This document shows, piece by piece, positions 27,123-36,974 of a stretch of 64,000 nucleotides of DNA. The notes beneath the pieces were generated by a model. It saw only the letters and a program-made list of their open reading frames with translations, did no database searches and was not told where the DNA came from. The DNA is from an uncultured Paracoccaceae bacterium (GTDB lineage: Bacteria; Pseudomonadota; Alphaproteobacteria; Rhodobacterales; Rhodobacteraceae): contig CANLDN010000005.1 of the NCBI GenBank assembly GCA_947489445.1, forward strand, positions 247,301 through 311,300, given 5' to 3'. The translations under genes were made by a program, and so were the position numbers. Each line of letters begins with the position of its first letter. Position 1 is the stretch's first letter.

Positions 27123-28466
27123 ATGGCAACCGCACTAATCATCCTGGCCGCGGGCATGGGCACACGTATGAATTCTGACACGCCCAAGGTGCTGCACCTG
27201 ATCGGTGGCGCACCTATGCTGGTGCATGCCATGAAATCAGGCGCAGCACTTGAACCTGCACGAACCGTTGTTGTCGCAGGGCATGGTGCACAGGCCGTCG
27301 AGAAGGCAGCGGCGGCATACGATCCTGCCACCATGATCGCCCTTCAGACCGAACAATTGGGCACGGCCCATGCCGTGGCACAAGCGCGTCAGGCTTTGGA
27401 AGGCTTTGAGGGCGATGCCATCGTGCTTTACGGCGATACCCCCTTTATCCGCCCCGAAACGCTGGCCGCAATGAGTGCGGCACGGCTGACACATGACGTG
27501 GTCGTGCTAGGGTTTGAGGCCGCTGATCCGGGACGGTATGGGCGATTGATCATGAAGGCGGATCAACTGGATCGCATCGTGGAGTTCAAGGACGCGACAT
27601 CGGAAGAGCGATCCGTAACCCTTTGTAATAGTGGTGTTATTGCGGCAGATGCGGCAACCCTGTTCAAGCTGATCGACGCTGTTGGCAATGAAAACGCGGC
27701 GGGCGAATATTATCTGACGGACATTGTGGGCATTGCGCGCAAGCAGGGTTTGACGGCAACTGTCGTCCGCTGTGATGAGGCCGAAACGCTTGGCATTAAT
27801 TCGCGCACCGAACTGGCCGGGGCGGAGGCGTTGTTCCAAGCTTGCGCCCGCGCGACCGCGCAATCGGATGGCGTAACGCTGACCGCCCCGGAAACTGTAT
27901 TTTTCGCCCATGATACCGTGATCGGGCGCGACACGATCATCGAACCCAATGTGGTCTTCGGCCCCGGCGTCAGTGTCGAGTCGGGAGCAACAATCCGGGC
28001 TTTTTCCCACCTTGAAGGCTGCCATATTTCACGCGGTTGCGTTGTCGGCCCATACGCCCGGTTGCGCCCCGGTGCCGAGCTTGCAGAAAACGTCAAAGTC
28101 GGCAACTTCGTCGAAATCAAGAATGCCCAGATCGATGAAGGGGCCAAGGTCAATCACCTGTCCTATGTCGGTGACGCAGATATCGGTGCACGCGCCAATA
28201 TCGGCGCAGGCACCATCACCTGCAACTACGATGGTGTATTCAAGCATAAAACCACGATCGGCACAGATGCTTTCATTGGATCAAACACTATGCTGGTGGC
28301 TCCTGTCAGCGTAGGTGACGCCGCGATGACCGGCAGCGGATCGGTCATCACCCGCGATGTGCCTGACGGCGATCTGGCCGTGGCCCGCGCCAGACAGGAT
28401 AACAGGGCAGGATTTGCTGTCCGCCTCTTTGAAAAACTACGCGCTAAAAAAGCAAAAGGAGCCTGA
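27123..28466 (+). CDS. glmU: bifunctional GlmU (UDP-GlcNAc pyrophosphorylase / GlcN-1-P acetyltransferase)
   Basis: 447 residues. The N-terminal uridylyltransferase has LAAGMGTRMNSDTPKVLH and the C-terminal half is a left-handed beta-helix of hexapeptide repeats (for example NIGAGTITCNYDGVFKHKT, with the acetyltransferase loop). It makes UDP-GlcNAc for peptidoglycan and lipid A. It is followed after 2 bp by glmS, so the two consecutive hexosamine steps share a transcript; the order of reactions is GlmS, GlmM, then GlmU. No obvious promoter with both consensus boxes was found in the upstream gap. Confidence 0.98.
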   Translation: MATALIILAAGMGTRMNSDTPKVLHLIGGAPMLVHAMKSGAALEPARTVVVAGHGAQAVEKAAAAYDPATMIALQTEQLGTAHAVAQARQALEGFEGDAIVLYGDTPFIRPETLAAMSAARLTHDVVVLGFEAADPGRYGRLIMKADQLDRIVEFKDATSEERSVTLCNSGVIAADAATLFKLIDAVGNENAAGEYYLTDIVGIARKQGLTATVVRCDEAETLGINSRTELAGAEALFQACARATAQSDGVTLTAPETVFFAHDTVIGRDTIIEPNVVFGPGVSVESGATIRAFSHLEGCHISRGCVVGPYARLRPGAELAENVKVGNFVEIKNAQIDEGAKVNHLSYVGDADIGARANIGAGTITCNYDGVFKHKTTIGTDAFIGSNTMLVAPVSVGDAAMTGSGSVITRDVPDGDLAVARARQDNRAGFAVRLFEKLRAKKAKGA

Positions 28467-28468
28467 TC

Positions 28469-30292
28469 ATGTGTGGCATTGTTGGGGTTCTGGGAAATCA
28501 TGAGGCAGCACCGATTTTGGTCGAGGCGCTGAAGCGTCTTGAATATCGTGGCTATGACAGCGCCGGTATTGCCACGATCAACAATCAGCGACTGGATCGG
28601 CGGCGCGCCGTTGGAAAGCTGGTGAACCTGAGTGATCTTTTGGTGCATGAGCCGCTGGCGGGTAAATCCGGTATCGGCCACACCCGCTGGGCCACGCATG
28701 GTGCGCCCAATGAAGGCAATGCGCATCCACACAGAGCGGGCGGTGTGGCCGTTGTTCATAACGGTATCATTGAAAACTTCCGGGAATTGCGCAGCTTTCT
28801 GGCTGACAATGGCGTCGGTTTCGAAACCGATACAGATACGGAAACTGTGGCCCTTCTGGCACAACACTATATTGATCAGGGCCTTGGCCCGCGCGAAGCC
28901 GCAGAACAAACCATCGCGCGCCTTGAAGGGGCCTATGCGCTGTGTTTCCTGTTTGATGGGCACGATGATCTGTTGATCGCCGCGCGCAAGGGATCGCCGT
29001 TGGCCATCGGGCATGGTGAGGGCGAGATGTTCGTGGGCTCGGACGCTATTGCCCTGTCACCAATGACGGATCGTATCACCTATCTCGAAGAAGGTGACTG
29101 GGCCGTTATCAGTCGTAACGCCGTCGAAATCCGCGACAGCCAAGGCAATATCGCCAACCGCGCGGTCAAGGTCATTCAGATCGACACGGCAGGCGTCGAC
29201 AAGGGCGGCTACAAGCATTTCATGGCCAAGGAAATCGCCGAACAGCCCACCGTGCTGCAAGGGGCGCTGTCGCATTACATCGACAAGGACGGCACAGCGA
29301 TCACGCTGCCGGAACCGGGGCTCGATTTCACCCAAATCGAACGGCTCACCATGGTGGCGTGTGGTACTGCATTTTATGCCTGTCTGGTGGCAAAATACTG
29401 GTTTGAGCAAGTGGCCGGTATCCCGGTTGAGGTCGACGTCGCCTCCGAGTTCCGCTACCGCGAACCGCCGGTGACACCGGGCACAGTGGCCTTGTTCGTC
29501 AGCCAATCGGGTGAGACCGCAGACACACTGGCCGCCCTGCGTTACATGGATGGCAAAGCTGCAAAAGTTCTGTCCGTGGTGAATGTGCCTGAAAGCTCTA
29601 TCGCGCGCGAAAGCGACCTGCCTTTACCAATCCTTGCAGGCACCGAAATCGGCGTGGCGTCTACCAAGGCGTTTACCTGTCAGTTGACCACGCTTGCCCT
29701 GCTCACCCTGAAGGCGGCACATGCGCGCGGGCGCATCACGGACACCGAACTGGCCGATAAGCTGGCTGCGCTGCGCAACTTGCCCGGTATTTTGAACCTG
29801 GCGCTTGGTATCGAGGATAAAACATCGGCACTCTCGCGTAAGCTGGCAGAGGCGCGCGATATCCTGTTCCTGGGACGCGGCGCGATGTATCCACTCGCCC
29901 TTGAAGGCGCATTAAAATTGAAAGAAATCAGCTATATACATGCCGAAGCTTACGCATCTGGAGAGTTAAAGCACGGACCCATTGCACTGGTCGACAAACA
30001 CGTGCCCGTCATTGTAATGGCCCCCAGAGACGCGCTTTTCGACAAAACGATATCAAACATGCAAGAGGTGATGGCGCGCGGCGGCAAGGTCCTGTTGATC
30101 ACAGATAAACAAGGGGCTGAAGAAGCGGGCGACGGGGTCTGGGACACGATCCTGATGCCCGAAATCGATCCGTTCCTCGCACCCATCCTCTATGCGATCC
30201 CCGCACAGTTGCTGGCCTACCATACGGCGGTGGCAAAGGGCACGGACGTAGACCAACCCCGCAACCTTGCCAAATCGGTGACAGTAGAGTGA
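28469..30292 (+). CDS. glmS: glutamine-fructose-6-phosphate aminotransferase (isomerizing)
   Basis: 607 residues. The N-terminal Ntn glutaminase domain starts MCGIVGVLG with catalytic Cys2. Two SIS isomerase domains follow (FVSQSGETADTLAALRY; ASTKAFTCQLTTLALL; LFLGRGAMYPLALEGALKLK). The conserved C-terminus is PRNLAKSVTVE. It converts fructose-6-phosphate and glutamine to glucosamine-6-phosphate, the committed hexosamine step. It is 2 bp after glmU, and its stop overlaps the next start as GTGA. I see no glmS-type ribozyme upstream, as expected outside Firmicutes. Confidence 0.98.
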   Translation: MCGIVGVLGNHEAAPILVEALKRLEYRGYDSAGIATINNQRLDRRRAVGKLVNLSDLLVHEPLAGKSGIGHTRWATHGAPNEGNAHPHRAGGVAVVHNGIIENFRELRSFLADNGVGFETDTDTETVALLAQHYIDQGLGPREAAEQTIARLEGAYALCFLFDGHDDLLIAARKGSPLAIGHGEGEMFVGSDAIALSPMTDRITYLEEGDWAVISRNAVEIRDSQGNIANRAVKVIQIDTAGVDKGGYKHFMAKEIAEQPTVLQGALSHYIDKDGTAITLPEPGLDFTQIERLTMVACGTAFYACLVAKYWFEQVAGIPVEVDVASEFRYREPPVTPGTVALFVSQSGETADTLAALRYMDGKAAKVLSVVNVPESSIARESDLPLPILAGTEIGVASTKAFTCQLTTLALLTLKAAHARGRITDTELADKLAALRNLPGILNLALGIEDKTSALSRKLAEARDILFLGRGAMYPLALEGALKLKEISYIHAEAYASGELKHGPIALVDKHVPVIVMAPRDALFDKTISNMQEVMARGGKVLLITDKQGAEEAGDGVWDTILMPEIDPFLAPILYAIPAQLLAYHTAVAKGTDVDQPRNLAKSVTVE

Positions 30293-30978
30293 CCCCTGCC
30301 AAAGCCATTGCAGAACTGCGGGCTGCCGGCGACGCTGCCAAGGCGTCTGAAATGCACCGCTATCATAAGGTTGACCGGCCCTATCTGGGCGTGGCCAACC
30401 CGGTGATTGACGCGTATGTCAAAGAATGGCGGGCTGCGGTTGATCTTGAAACGCGGTTGGCCTTGGCCAATGGTCTTTGGAGGGGCAACACCCATGAAGG
30501 TCGGATTGCGGCAGCAAAACTGCTGACGCAGGCACGGATCAGACCGGATGACACTGCCGCATGGGACCTGATTCAATCATGGGTCCCGACCTTCGACGCA
30601 TGGGCCATCGCGGATCACGCCAGCATTGCAGGGCAAAAGCGGTTGGTGGCCGACCCCTCACGGTTGGATGAGGTGGAAAAGTGGACTGCCTCCGGTCATA
30701 TGTGGACGAAACGCGCCGCCCTGGTCATGACCCTGCCTTGGACAAAGCAAAACCACCCCAAACCTGCGGAACTGGCTGTCCGCGACCGGGTGCTTGGCTG
30801 GGCTGCAACATATGTCAGCGACCACGACTGGTTCATCCAGAAAGCCATCGCCTGGTGGCTGCGCGAATTGTCAAAACATGACCCAGCAAGGGTGCGCACC
30901 TTTCTGGACACGCACGCTAGGGCAATGAGACCCTTTGCAGCAAAAGAGGCGGGTCGAAAGCTAACGGACGATGCGTAA
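30289..30978 (+). CDS. AlkD-like DNA alkylation repair protein
   Basis: 229 residues with a GTG start at 30289 overlapping the glmS stop. All-helical, HEAT-like; typical AlkD-family patterns are KVDRPYLGVANPVIDAYVK near the N-terminus, WDLIQSWVPTFDAWAIADH, KRAALVMTLPW and FIQKAIAWWLRELSKHDP. AlkD enzymes are glycosylases that excise N3- and N7-alkylpurines. Co-translation with a cell-wall precursor gene is unusual. Confidence 0.85.
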   Translation: MTPAKAIAELRAAGDAAKASEMHRYHKVDRPYLGVANPVIDAYVKEWRAAVDLETRLALANGLWRGNTHEGRIAAAKLLTQARIRPDDTAAWDLIQSWVPTFDAWAIADHASIAGQKRLVADPSRLDEVEKWTASGHMWTKRAALVMTLPWTKQNHPKPAELAVRDRVLGWAATYVSDHDWFIQKAIAWWLRELSKHDPARVRTFLDTHARAMRPFAAKEAGRKLTDDA

Positions 30979-31073
30979 AATCCGGCCACTTGAATGGCTA
31001 TGTTGAGGCCCCAACACTTGCGCCATACAAAACAATAACCAAAAACTGTCATAAATCCTGCAGCCGGTTTTTC

Positions 31074-31570
31074 ATGCCTGAAGAAAATTACCTCCCGCTT
31101 CCCTACTTTGATAATGCCACCGCCGACGTGCCAGAGGAGGTCGCAGAGCACCCCGCTTTCGGTCGCTTTCTGAACCTCACGCCAGAGGACCGCCGCGCTC
31201 ACACCCCCATGTTGTAGCGCATTACCAAGACAATATCATCGACATACCCGACAATTTTCTGGAAGAAATTTTTGAAGAAGTTGGCGGCACTCCGGAGATA
31301 TCGGCTGCGTTATGGCAGCATCTTCCCCCAAATTGGGTCATGCTGAATATCGAAGATGACGGAAAGTCTTATATTGTTGTCGATTGTGCATGTCCTTGGG
31401 ATCCAGACCACGGCATCGCCTTCTCGTTTGAGAATGGCACGACCCTCGTGATGGTCGGACAGTACCATGACTACCCGACCAATGGCGACACGGTTGAGAA
31501 CGACATTGTGTATGCTGCCATTCGTCCAGAATATACGACGCGCCGGGCCGATCACCGAGCAGAGCGGTAG
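31074..31570 (+). pseudogene. frameshifted small protein gene (C5 tract), DUF6985-like
   Basis: The first frame, from ATG at 31074 (MPEENYLPLPYFDNATADVP), stops at 31217. A second frame continues directly (HPHVVAHYQDNIIDIPDNF... to the stop at 31570) with a coherent sequence including CPWDPDHGIAFSFENGTTL and VMVGQYHDYPTNGD. Joining them needs one extra base at the C run at 31204-31208; a sixth C restores one continuous frame of about 165 residues. The C-terminal half resembles DUF6985-type domains (HG..F.F.NG..LV.VG.Y.....N). It may be a true mutation or a homopolymer sequencing error. Confidence 0.7.
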
Positions 31571-31594
31571 AGCGGGTACTCACACCCATCTGTC

Positions 31595-32074
31595 CTACCT
31601 TGCGAAAACCGTCACCTCCGGCAGGCTGGTCAGCGGGGCCTCGATCAGGCGCATCGCCGCCAGGCTGATCTGGCTGCCAGAGCTCGGCGCGCCGCCCGAG
31701 GGGCGCAATTCGACGTTGATGGACCTGCCCTGATATTCGATACGGCCTTCGACAAGCTCTGTAACCAGTGGCGTCTTGAGCCATATGCCCGGCTCGGCTG
31801 GTGGGCCCAGCGATGCGACAGTCACGCCCAACTCCCTTTCGCCGCCTGTTTCGGACACCGTCGTCGCAGCCACCCGGTCCTCCTCAGAGGTGGTATCGAA
31901 CTGCTCTACCGTTGTGGCCGTCGCGGGCGGCGGGGGGGGCGGCGTGGGGTTCAGCGTCGGGGCGGGCACAGCTGCCGCCGGACCAGCCGGGCCGGTCCCG
32001 AACAGGCTCTGCATGGAGGGTGACGTACACCCGGCGAGCGCCGCGACGGGCAGGATCAAAAAAAAATATTTCAT
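31595..32074 (-). CDS. putative lipoprotein with Pro-rich spacer
   Basis: 159 residues. Signal MKYFFLILPVAALAGCTSP with lipobox LAGC, then a Gly/Pro/Ala-rich linker (PTPPPPPPATATT) to about residue 55. A soluble domain of about 90 residues follows, without Cys, with basic and beta-rich character (GRIEYQGRSINVELRPSGG). It is divergent from moaA across 87 bp. No family recognised; probably an envelope protein. Confidence 0.65.
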   Translation of the reverse strand: MKYFFLILPVAALAGCTSPSMQSLFGTGPAGPAAAVPAPTLNPTPPPPPPATATTVEQFDTTSEEDRVAATTVSETGGERELGVTVASLGPPAEPGIWLKTPLVTELVEGRIEYQGRSINVELRPSGGAPSSGSQISLAAMRLIEAPLTSLPEVTVFAR

Positions 32075-32161
32075 GGGTCAGACCGTATGTTTGGGCGGAC
32101 TGTCATTCAATAGCGACCTTGCTGCTTGCGCAACCGATTGCCCGGCCTTACGGTTCCATTC

Positions 32162-33166
32162 ATGACCGCACCACTGATCGATCCCTTCGCCCGCGCCATT
32201 GAATATCTGCGCGTCTCCGTCACGGACCGCTGCGATTTCCGCTGCGTTTACTGTATGTCGGAAAACATGACCTTCTTGCCAAAGAAAGAATTGTTGACGC
32301 TCGAGGAACTGGACCGGATGTGTTCCGCCTTTATCCGGCTCGGCGTGCGCAAGCTGCGTATTACAGGCGGCGAACCCTTGGTACGGCGCGATATCATGAC
32401 CTTCTTTCGCGGCATGTCGCGGCACCTGGAAAGTGGTGCGCTGAATGAACTGACGGTCACGACTAATGGCAGCCAGTTGGAGAAGTTCGCCGATGATCTT
32501 TATGCCGCTGGTGTCCGCCGGATCAATGTCTCACTCGACACGCTGGACGAGACTAAATTTGCAGATATCACAAGGTGGGGGCGCCTGCCGCAGGTCCTGC
32601 GTGGCATCGATGCCGCCCAGAAGGCGGGGCTGCGCGTCAAGATAAATACTGTTGCGCTACAAGGGTTTAACGAAGACGAACTCTTCACCCTGACCGATTG
32701 GTGCGCGTCCCGCGATATGGACCTGACTTTTATCGAAGTTATGCCAATGGGTGATCTGGGTAATGAGGATCGCTTTGGCCAGTATTGGTCTCTCAAGGAT
32801 CTGCGCAAGCGGCTGGAGGAGCGTTCCGCACTGACTGACCTTCCCGATAAGACCGGTGGCCCGGCACGCTATGTGCGGGTTGAAAACACCGGCCAGAAGA
32901 TCGGTTTTATTACGCCGCTCTCCCATAATTTCTGCGAAAGTTGTAACCGCGTGCGGATCACCTGCACGGGCGAGATTTACACCTGCCTTGGCCAAGAAGG
33001 GCATTCGGACTTGCGCGCACCGCTGCGCGCATCAGAGGCGGATGCGGAGCTGGAAAATGCAATTCGGGCTGCGATTGCGCTGAAGCCGAAAGGGCATGAT
33101 TTCGACTATTCGCGCCAACAGGTCGATGGGCAGGTCAGCCGCCACATGTCGCATACCGGCGGGTGA
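32162..33166 (+). CDS. moaA: GTP 3',8-cyclase MoaA (molybdenum cofactor biosynthesis)
   Basis: 334-residue radical SAM enzyme starting [20 protein letters not shown]. The N-terminal SAM cluster is C24-x3-C28-x2-C31 (RCDFRCVYC). The second cluster is C-x2-C-x13-C ([18 protein letters not shown]), and the protein ends in GG as typical for MoaA. It converts GTP to 3',8-cyclo-7,8-dihydro-GTP, the first step of Moco biosynthesis. No other moa genes are adjacent. Confidence 0.97.
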   Translation: MTAPLIDPFARAIEYLRVSVTDRCDFRCVYCMSENMTFLPKKELLTLEELDRMCSAFIRLGVRKLRITGGEPLVRRDIMTFFRGMSRHLESGALNELTVTTNGSQLEKFADDLYAAGVRRINVSLDTLDETKFADITRWGRLPQVLRGIDAAQKAGLRVKINTVALQGFNEDELFTLTDWCASRDMDLTFIEVMPMGDLGNEDRFGQYWSLKDLRKRLEERSALTDLPDKTGGPARYVRVENTGQKIGFITPLSHNFCESCNRVRITCTGEIYTCLGQEGHSDLRAPLRASEADAELENAIRAAIALKPKGHDFDYSRQQVDGQVSRHMSHTGG

Positions 33167-33167
33167 C

Positions 33168-33194
33168 GTAAGGTGGGATATTATCCCACCTTAC
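33168..33194. repeat. perfect hairpin after moaA (REP-like family, copy 1)
   Basis: The 13-bp arms GTAAGGTGGGATA (33168-33180) and TATCCCACCTTAC (33182-33194) are perfect inverted repeats around a single T. It begins 2 bp after the moaA stop and lies between convergent genes. It probably acts as a bidirectional terminator or RNA stabiliser. It is related to hairpins at 42982-43007 and 44205-44228. Confidence 0.7.
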
Positions 33195-33255
33195 CCCGAT
33201 ATGTTTTCCATGCAGAAACTATGCAGAAACCATGCGCATGGTCGTGCGCATTCGG

Positions 33256-34419
33256 TCAGGCAGCGGGCATCCTCTGCTCCACGATCTCGGCCCACCACGA
33301 GCACCCTGCAGGGATCGCGTCGTCGTTGAAATTGTATTCGGGATGATGGACCGACGCCGTGTCACCATTGCCGACGAGGATGTAAGCGCCGGGGCGTTCT
33401 TCCAGCATGAAGGCGAAATCCTCACCCCCCATGACCAATGGTGCCTCGGCGCAGTCGCCTGACACGGATTTAGCGATCTCGGCGGCAAAATCCGTTTGGT
33501 CGTGGCTGTTCACCATCACCGGGTAGCCGCGAATATATTCAACGTCTGCCGTGGCCCCAAAGGTGGCGGCGACGCCATTGACGATCTCGCTCAGACGCCG
33601 TTCGGCCAGATCGCGCACCTCAGGTGAAAGCGTGCGGACGGTGCCGCGCAGGTGAACCCGCTGCGGGATCACGTTATGGGCCTTTGATGATGTCTCAAAA
33701 CTGGTGACGGACACGACAACCTGTTCGACCGGGTCGGCATTGCGGGCGGCGATGGTTTGCAGGGCGATGACCGCATGCGAAGCAACGACGGTGCTGTCGA
33801 CCGTTTCATGCGGTTTAGCGGCATGGCCACCCTTGCCTTCGATCACGATTTCGAACTGATCGGCCGCAGCAAAGAACGCGCCCGGGCGGATCGCGAAACT
33901 GCCCACCGGTTTGCCGGGCCAGTTATGCATGCCGTAGACCTCCTGAATATTCCACCGCTCCATCATGCCGTCGTCGCACATCTCCTTGCCGCCGCCGCCG
34001 CCCTCTTCGGCGGGTTGAAAGATGACGACGACCTTCCCGTCGAAGTTACGCGTCTCTGACAGGTATTTAGCCGCCCCCAGCAGCATGGCGGTGTGCCCGT
34101 CATGGCCGCAGGCATGCATGGCCCCGTCCACCTTGGATTTATAGGGCAACCCCGTCTGTTCGTGGATCGGCAGCGCGTCCATATCGGCGCGCAGGCCGAT
34201 GACCTTGCCGGATGTATCGGTCTTGCCGTTGATCACGCCGACCACCCCGGTGCGGCCGATCCCGGTGACAATCTCATCACAGCCGAATTCCTTCAGCTTG
34301 TCCGCGACCATGGCCGAGGTCCGGTGCGTGTCGAACAGAATCTCGGGGTTTTCGTGCAAGTCACGTCGCCATTCGGTGATTTCGGGCAAGAGTTCAGCAA
34401 AGCGGTTTTTGACGGGCAT
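33256..34419 (-). CDS. M20-family amidohydrolase (hippurate/aminoacylase-type)
   Basis: 387 residues with the dinuclear-metal M20D signatures: HACGHDGHTAMLLGAA (metal Cys-Gly-His and bridging Asp), the catalytic region PAEEGGGGGKEM, HNWPGKPVG and the C-terminal metal region MGGEDFAFMLEERPG. These enzymes hydrolyse N-acyl amino acids, hippurate or related amides, and may also deacetylate. It is followed upstream by a DAO-family oxidoreductase and a second, ArgE-like M20 enzyme, opposite to a dipeptide ABC operon, which suggests use of peptide or N-acyl amino acid nutrients. Confidence 0.92.
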   Translation of the reverse strand: MPVKNRFAELLPEITEWRRDLHENPEILFDTHRTSAMVADKLKEFGCDEIVTGIGRTGVVGVINGKTDTSGKVIGLRADMDALPIHEQTGLPYKSKVDGAMHACGHDGHTAMLLGAAKYLSETRNFDGKVVVIFQPAEEGGGGGKEMCDDGMMERWNIQEVYGMHNWPGKPVGSFAIRPGAFFAAADQFEIVIEGKGGHAAKPHETVDSTVVASHAVIALQTIAARNADPVEQVVVSVTSFETSSKAHNVIPQRVHLRGTVRTLSPEVRDLAERRLSEIVNGVAATFGATADVEYIRGYPVMVNSHDQTDFAAEIAKSVSGDCAEAPLVMGGEDFAFMLEERPGAYILVGNGDTASVHHPEYNFNDDAIPAGCSWWAEIVEQRMPAA

Positions 34420-34476
34420 GGGGTTCCTCAGGGGTTTGACTGTTGCAGTTGAACATAGCCCGATCGGGCAACGTTG

Positions 34477-35817
34477 CTAGAGATTGGGGCCAAGGACAAG
34501 GCGGCTGCCGTCCGAGAAACGTGAGAGCCGGAAGCGAGACAGATCATGGCCTGTGTCCTGCCCGGTGGCAAGCCGTGCCGCAACGCGGCCCATGGCGGGA
34601 CCGATGCCGAACCCATGGCCACACATACCGGTGCAGATGGTCAGCCCCGCAATGGCATCGCATGTATCAACCACCGGGACGACATCGGGCATCGTGTCGA
34701 TCATCCCTGCCCATGCGCTGTTGATCCTTGTCGGACCAAGCGCCGGGAAGGTGGCCGTGAAGTCACGCGCGAGCTTGGCGACCTTCGCCTTATTGGGCGC
34801 GGGGTTCAGGATGCGCATTCTTTCAAACGGGCTGACAGTGTCACCTGCCCAGCGGCGTTTGGTACCCCACGCATCCGGGTAGCCTGTGGGTGCTACGGGC
34901 AAAATCCGGGTGCCAAGCGGGTCCTTGATCAGTTGTGGGGCGAAACGCCGCAGGGCGCGAAATGCATCTGGCCCGACGAAGAGTTCGTGAAAGCCGGAGG
35001 GTGCGAGTGTGTAGCCGCCATCGTCGCGCCTGCGCCAGGCCAGTCGGTTATCGACCGCGCCGCCTGCGTAGACCTCTGGCATTGGTGCGGTCAGTGCGAC
35101 TGAGGCCCGGACGGAGAGTTGCGGGATATGCACATTATGTCGGCGCAGGAAGAGTGACGACCATGCCCCACCGGCGAGGACAACAGCACCGGTTTTGATC
35201 ATCCCCTTTTCAGTCATGACACCAGTCACCCGGCCAGATTCGAGATCGAGCAGACGCACCGCGCAATCCTCGATGATTGTGGCCCCGGCACCTGCTGCGG
35301 CATGGGCGCAGGCGGGCACGGTCACCCATGGCTCTGCCCGCATGTCGGTCGGGGTGTAAAGGGCACCGGCCCAGCGCCGCGTGGCGGTGGGCAGGAGGTC
35401 GGCGACCTCTGCCCCTGTCAGAATCCGGCTGCTGACCTGATAGATGGCGGCATCGTCCAGCCAGCTTTGATAGCGGGCCAGTTCGTCGGGTTTATTGGCC
35501 AGATAAAGCGTTCCGGTTTGCCGCAGCCCGATATCGCCAGTGTCCTTTGCGATATCGGCCCACATGCTTTGCGCTTCTAGCATGATGGGCAATTCGGCGA
35601 TGTCGCGCCCTTGCGCCCTGATCCAGCCCCAATTGCGCGAGGATTGTTCGCCCGCGATGCGCCCCTTTTCCAGTAGCACGGCCTGCACGCCGGATTTCGC
35701 CAATTCCCACGCGGTCATGACGCCAATGATGCCGCCACCTATCACAACCACATCAGCCGACGCGGGTAAGGGGCTGGTGAATTGGGCGGGTTGTCCGGTG
35801 TGGATCGGAAACATCAC
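34477..35817 (-). CDS. FAD-dependent oxidoreductase, DAO family
   Basis: 446 residues. The N-terminal Rossmann motif is VVVIGGGIIGVMTAWELAKSG and FAD/substrate segments include SSRNWGWIRAQGRD and AWAGMIDTMPDVVPVVD, near the C-terminus GMCGHGFGIGPAMGRVAARLA. D-amino-acid-dehydrogenase and sarcosine or glycine oxidase are all possible; the substrate cannot be set. Start GTG at 35817 overlaps the upstream stop; an in-frame ATG at 35814 is equally plausible. Confidence 0.9.
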   Translation of the reverse strand: MMFPIHTGQPAQFTSPLPASADVVVIGGGIIGVMTAWELAKSGVQAVLLEKGRIAGEQSSRNWGWIRAQGRDIAELPIMLEAQSMWADIAKDTGDIGLRQTGTLYLANKPDELARYQSWLDDAAIYQVSSRILTGAEVADLLPTATRRWAGALYTPTDMRAEPWVTVPACAHAAAGAGATIIEDCAVRLLDLESGRVTGVMTEKGMIKTGAVVLAGGAWSSLFLRRHNVHIPQLSVRASVALTAPMPEVYAGGAVDNRLAWRRRDDGGYTLAPSGFHELFVGPDAFRALRRFAPQLIKDPLGTRILPVAPTGYPDAWGTKRRWAGDTVSPFERMRILNPAPNKAKVAKLARDFTATFPALGPTRINSAWAGMIDTMPDVVPVVDTCDAIAGLTICTGMCGHGFGIGPAMGRVAARLATGQDTGHDLSRFRLSRFSDGSRLVLGPNL

Positions 35818-36974
35818 TCAGCAAGCATGTCGACCAGTCGCCCTATAAAGGCCTCGCCCTTCTGAAATTGGTCAACGGTGAGATATTCGTTAGGTTGGTG
35901 CGCCTGTGCGATATCGCCCGGGCCGCAGATGACGGCGGAGTAGCCGCGTTCCTGAAACTGTCCGGCCTCGGTGCCATAACTGACGACATTGCTGGCGTTT
36001 TCACCGGTCAATTTGCGCAGGAGCGCTTCGGCCTTGCCATCCTGTTCCGGAACAAGGCCCGGCATGTCGAAATACTGGGTGGCGTCGATGCCCGTGTCGG
36101 GGTGGATGGCTTTCATCTCGGCCGCGATTTCGGCCAGTTTGGCCTGAAAGCGCGCTTGCCATGCCGCGCTGTCTTCTCCGGGGACAATACGGAAGCCGAT
36201 ATCGAAATGGCAGTCCTTGGCCGTGATGTTATGCGCCGTGCCGCCCTGAATCGTGCCGATATGCACTGTTGTGTAGGGTGGGACGAAATCAGCGGCCAAT
36301 TCGCTGGGCGTCTGGGCCGCGTTTTCTGCATTCACCTGATTGGCCCATTCGATCAGCTTTGCCCCCATCATGATCGCGCTGACGCCGGTATGGGCGAGCG
36401 ATGAATGCACTTCGAACCCACGGAAATGCATTTTGTAGCCGATACCGCCCTTATGGCCGGTGACGATCTTCATCATGGACGGCTCACCCACCAGCACGGT
36501 ATCGGCGCGGGGCATGCCCATGGCGACCATGTGGTCGATCATGGGTGGGGCACCGATGCAGCCGATTTCCTCATCATAACTGAGCGCGATTTGCAGGGGG
36601 CGTTTGATGCCGCGTTCCAGCGCAAGGGGCACCGCAGAGAGGGCCAGCGCATCGAAGCCTTTCATGTCGCAGGTGCCGCGCCCGAAAAGTTTGCCCTGAC
36701 GTTCGGTCACGGTAAAGGGATCGGTATCCCAGGCCTGACCGTCGACAGGCACGACGTCAGTGTGTCCAGACAACACGACGCCGCCTTCGATATCGGGACC
36801 GACATGCGCATAAAGTGCGGCTTTGGTACCGTCCTCGTTGGGTACGCGGGTCGATTTGACGCCATAGCTGTCGAGATATTCCTCAACAAAATCAATAAGA
36901 TACAGGTTGCTGTCACGGCTGACAGTGGGAAAACCCACCAGCCTGTCCATCAATTGTCGTGCGCTGAGTGTCAT
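35814..36974 (-). CDS. ArgE-like M20 deacetylase (acetylornithine deacetylase family)
   Basis: 386 residues with SGHTDVVPVDGQAWDTDPF (metal His-x-Asp), GRGTCDMKGFDALAL and the catalytic YDEEIGCIGA, plus the dimerisation domain FEVHSSLAHTG. The closest named family is acetylornithine deacetylase (argE), but paralogues acting on other N-acyl amino acids are common. Its stop is overlapped by the DAO-family start (GTGA). Divergent from the ABC operon across 215 bp. Confidence 0.9.
   Translation of the reverse strand: MTLSARQLMDRLVGFPTVSRDSNLYLIDFVEEYLDSYGVKSTRVPNEDGTKAALYAHVGPDIEGGVVLSGHTDVVPVDGQAWDTDPFTVTERQGKLFGRGTCDMKGFDALALSAVPLALERGIKRPLQIALSYDEEIGCIGAPPMIDHMVAMGMPRADTVLVGEPSMMKIVTGHKGGIGYKMHFRGFEVHSSLAHTGVSAIMMGAKLIEWANQVNAENAAQTPSELAADFVPPYTTVHIGTIQGGTAHNITAKDCHFDIGFRIVPGEDSAAWQARFQAKLAEIAAEMKAIHPDTGIDATQYFDMPGLVPEQDGKAEALLRKLTGENASNVVSYGTEAGQFQERGYSAVICGPGDIAQAHQPNEYLTVDQFQKGEAFIGRLVDMLAE

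Noticed and set aside
28300..28500. glmS ribozyme or riboswitch
   Set aside because: Only 2 bp separates glmU and glmS, leaving no leader; such ribozymes are typical of Firmicutes.
31340..31570. Stand-alone 76-residue gene
   Set aside because: It is the second half of the frameshifted gene starting at 31074; its coding character continues upstream of the ATG.
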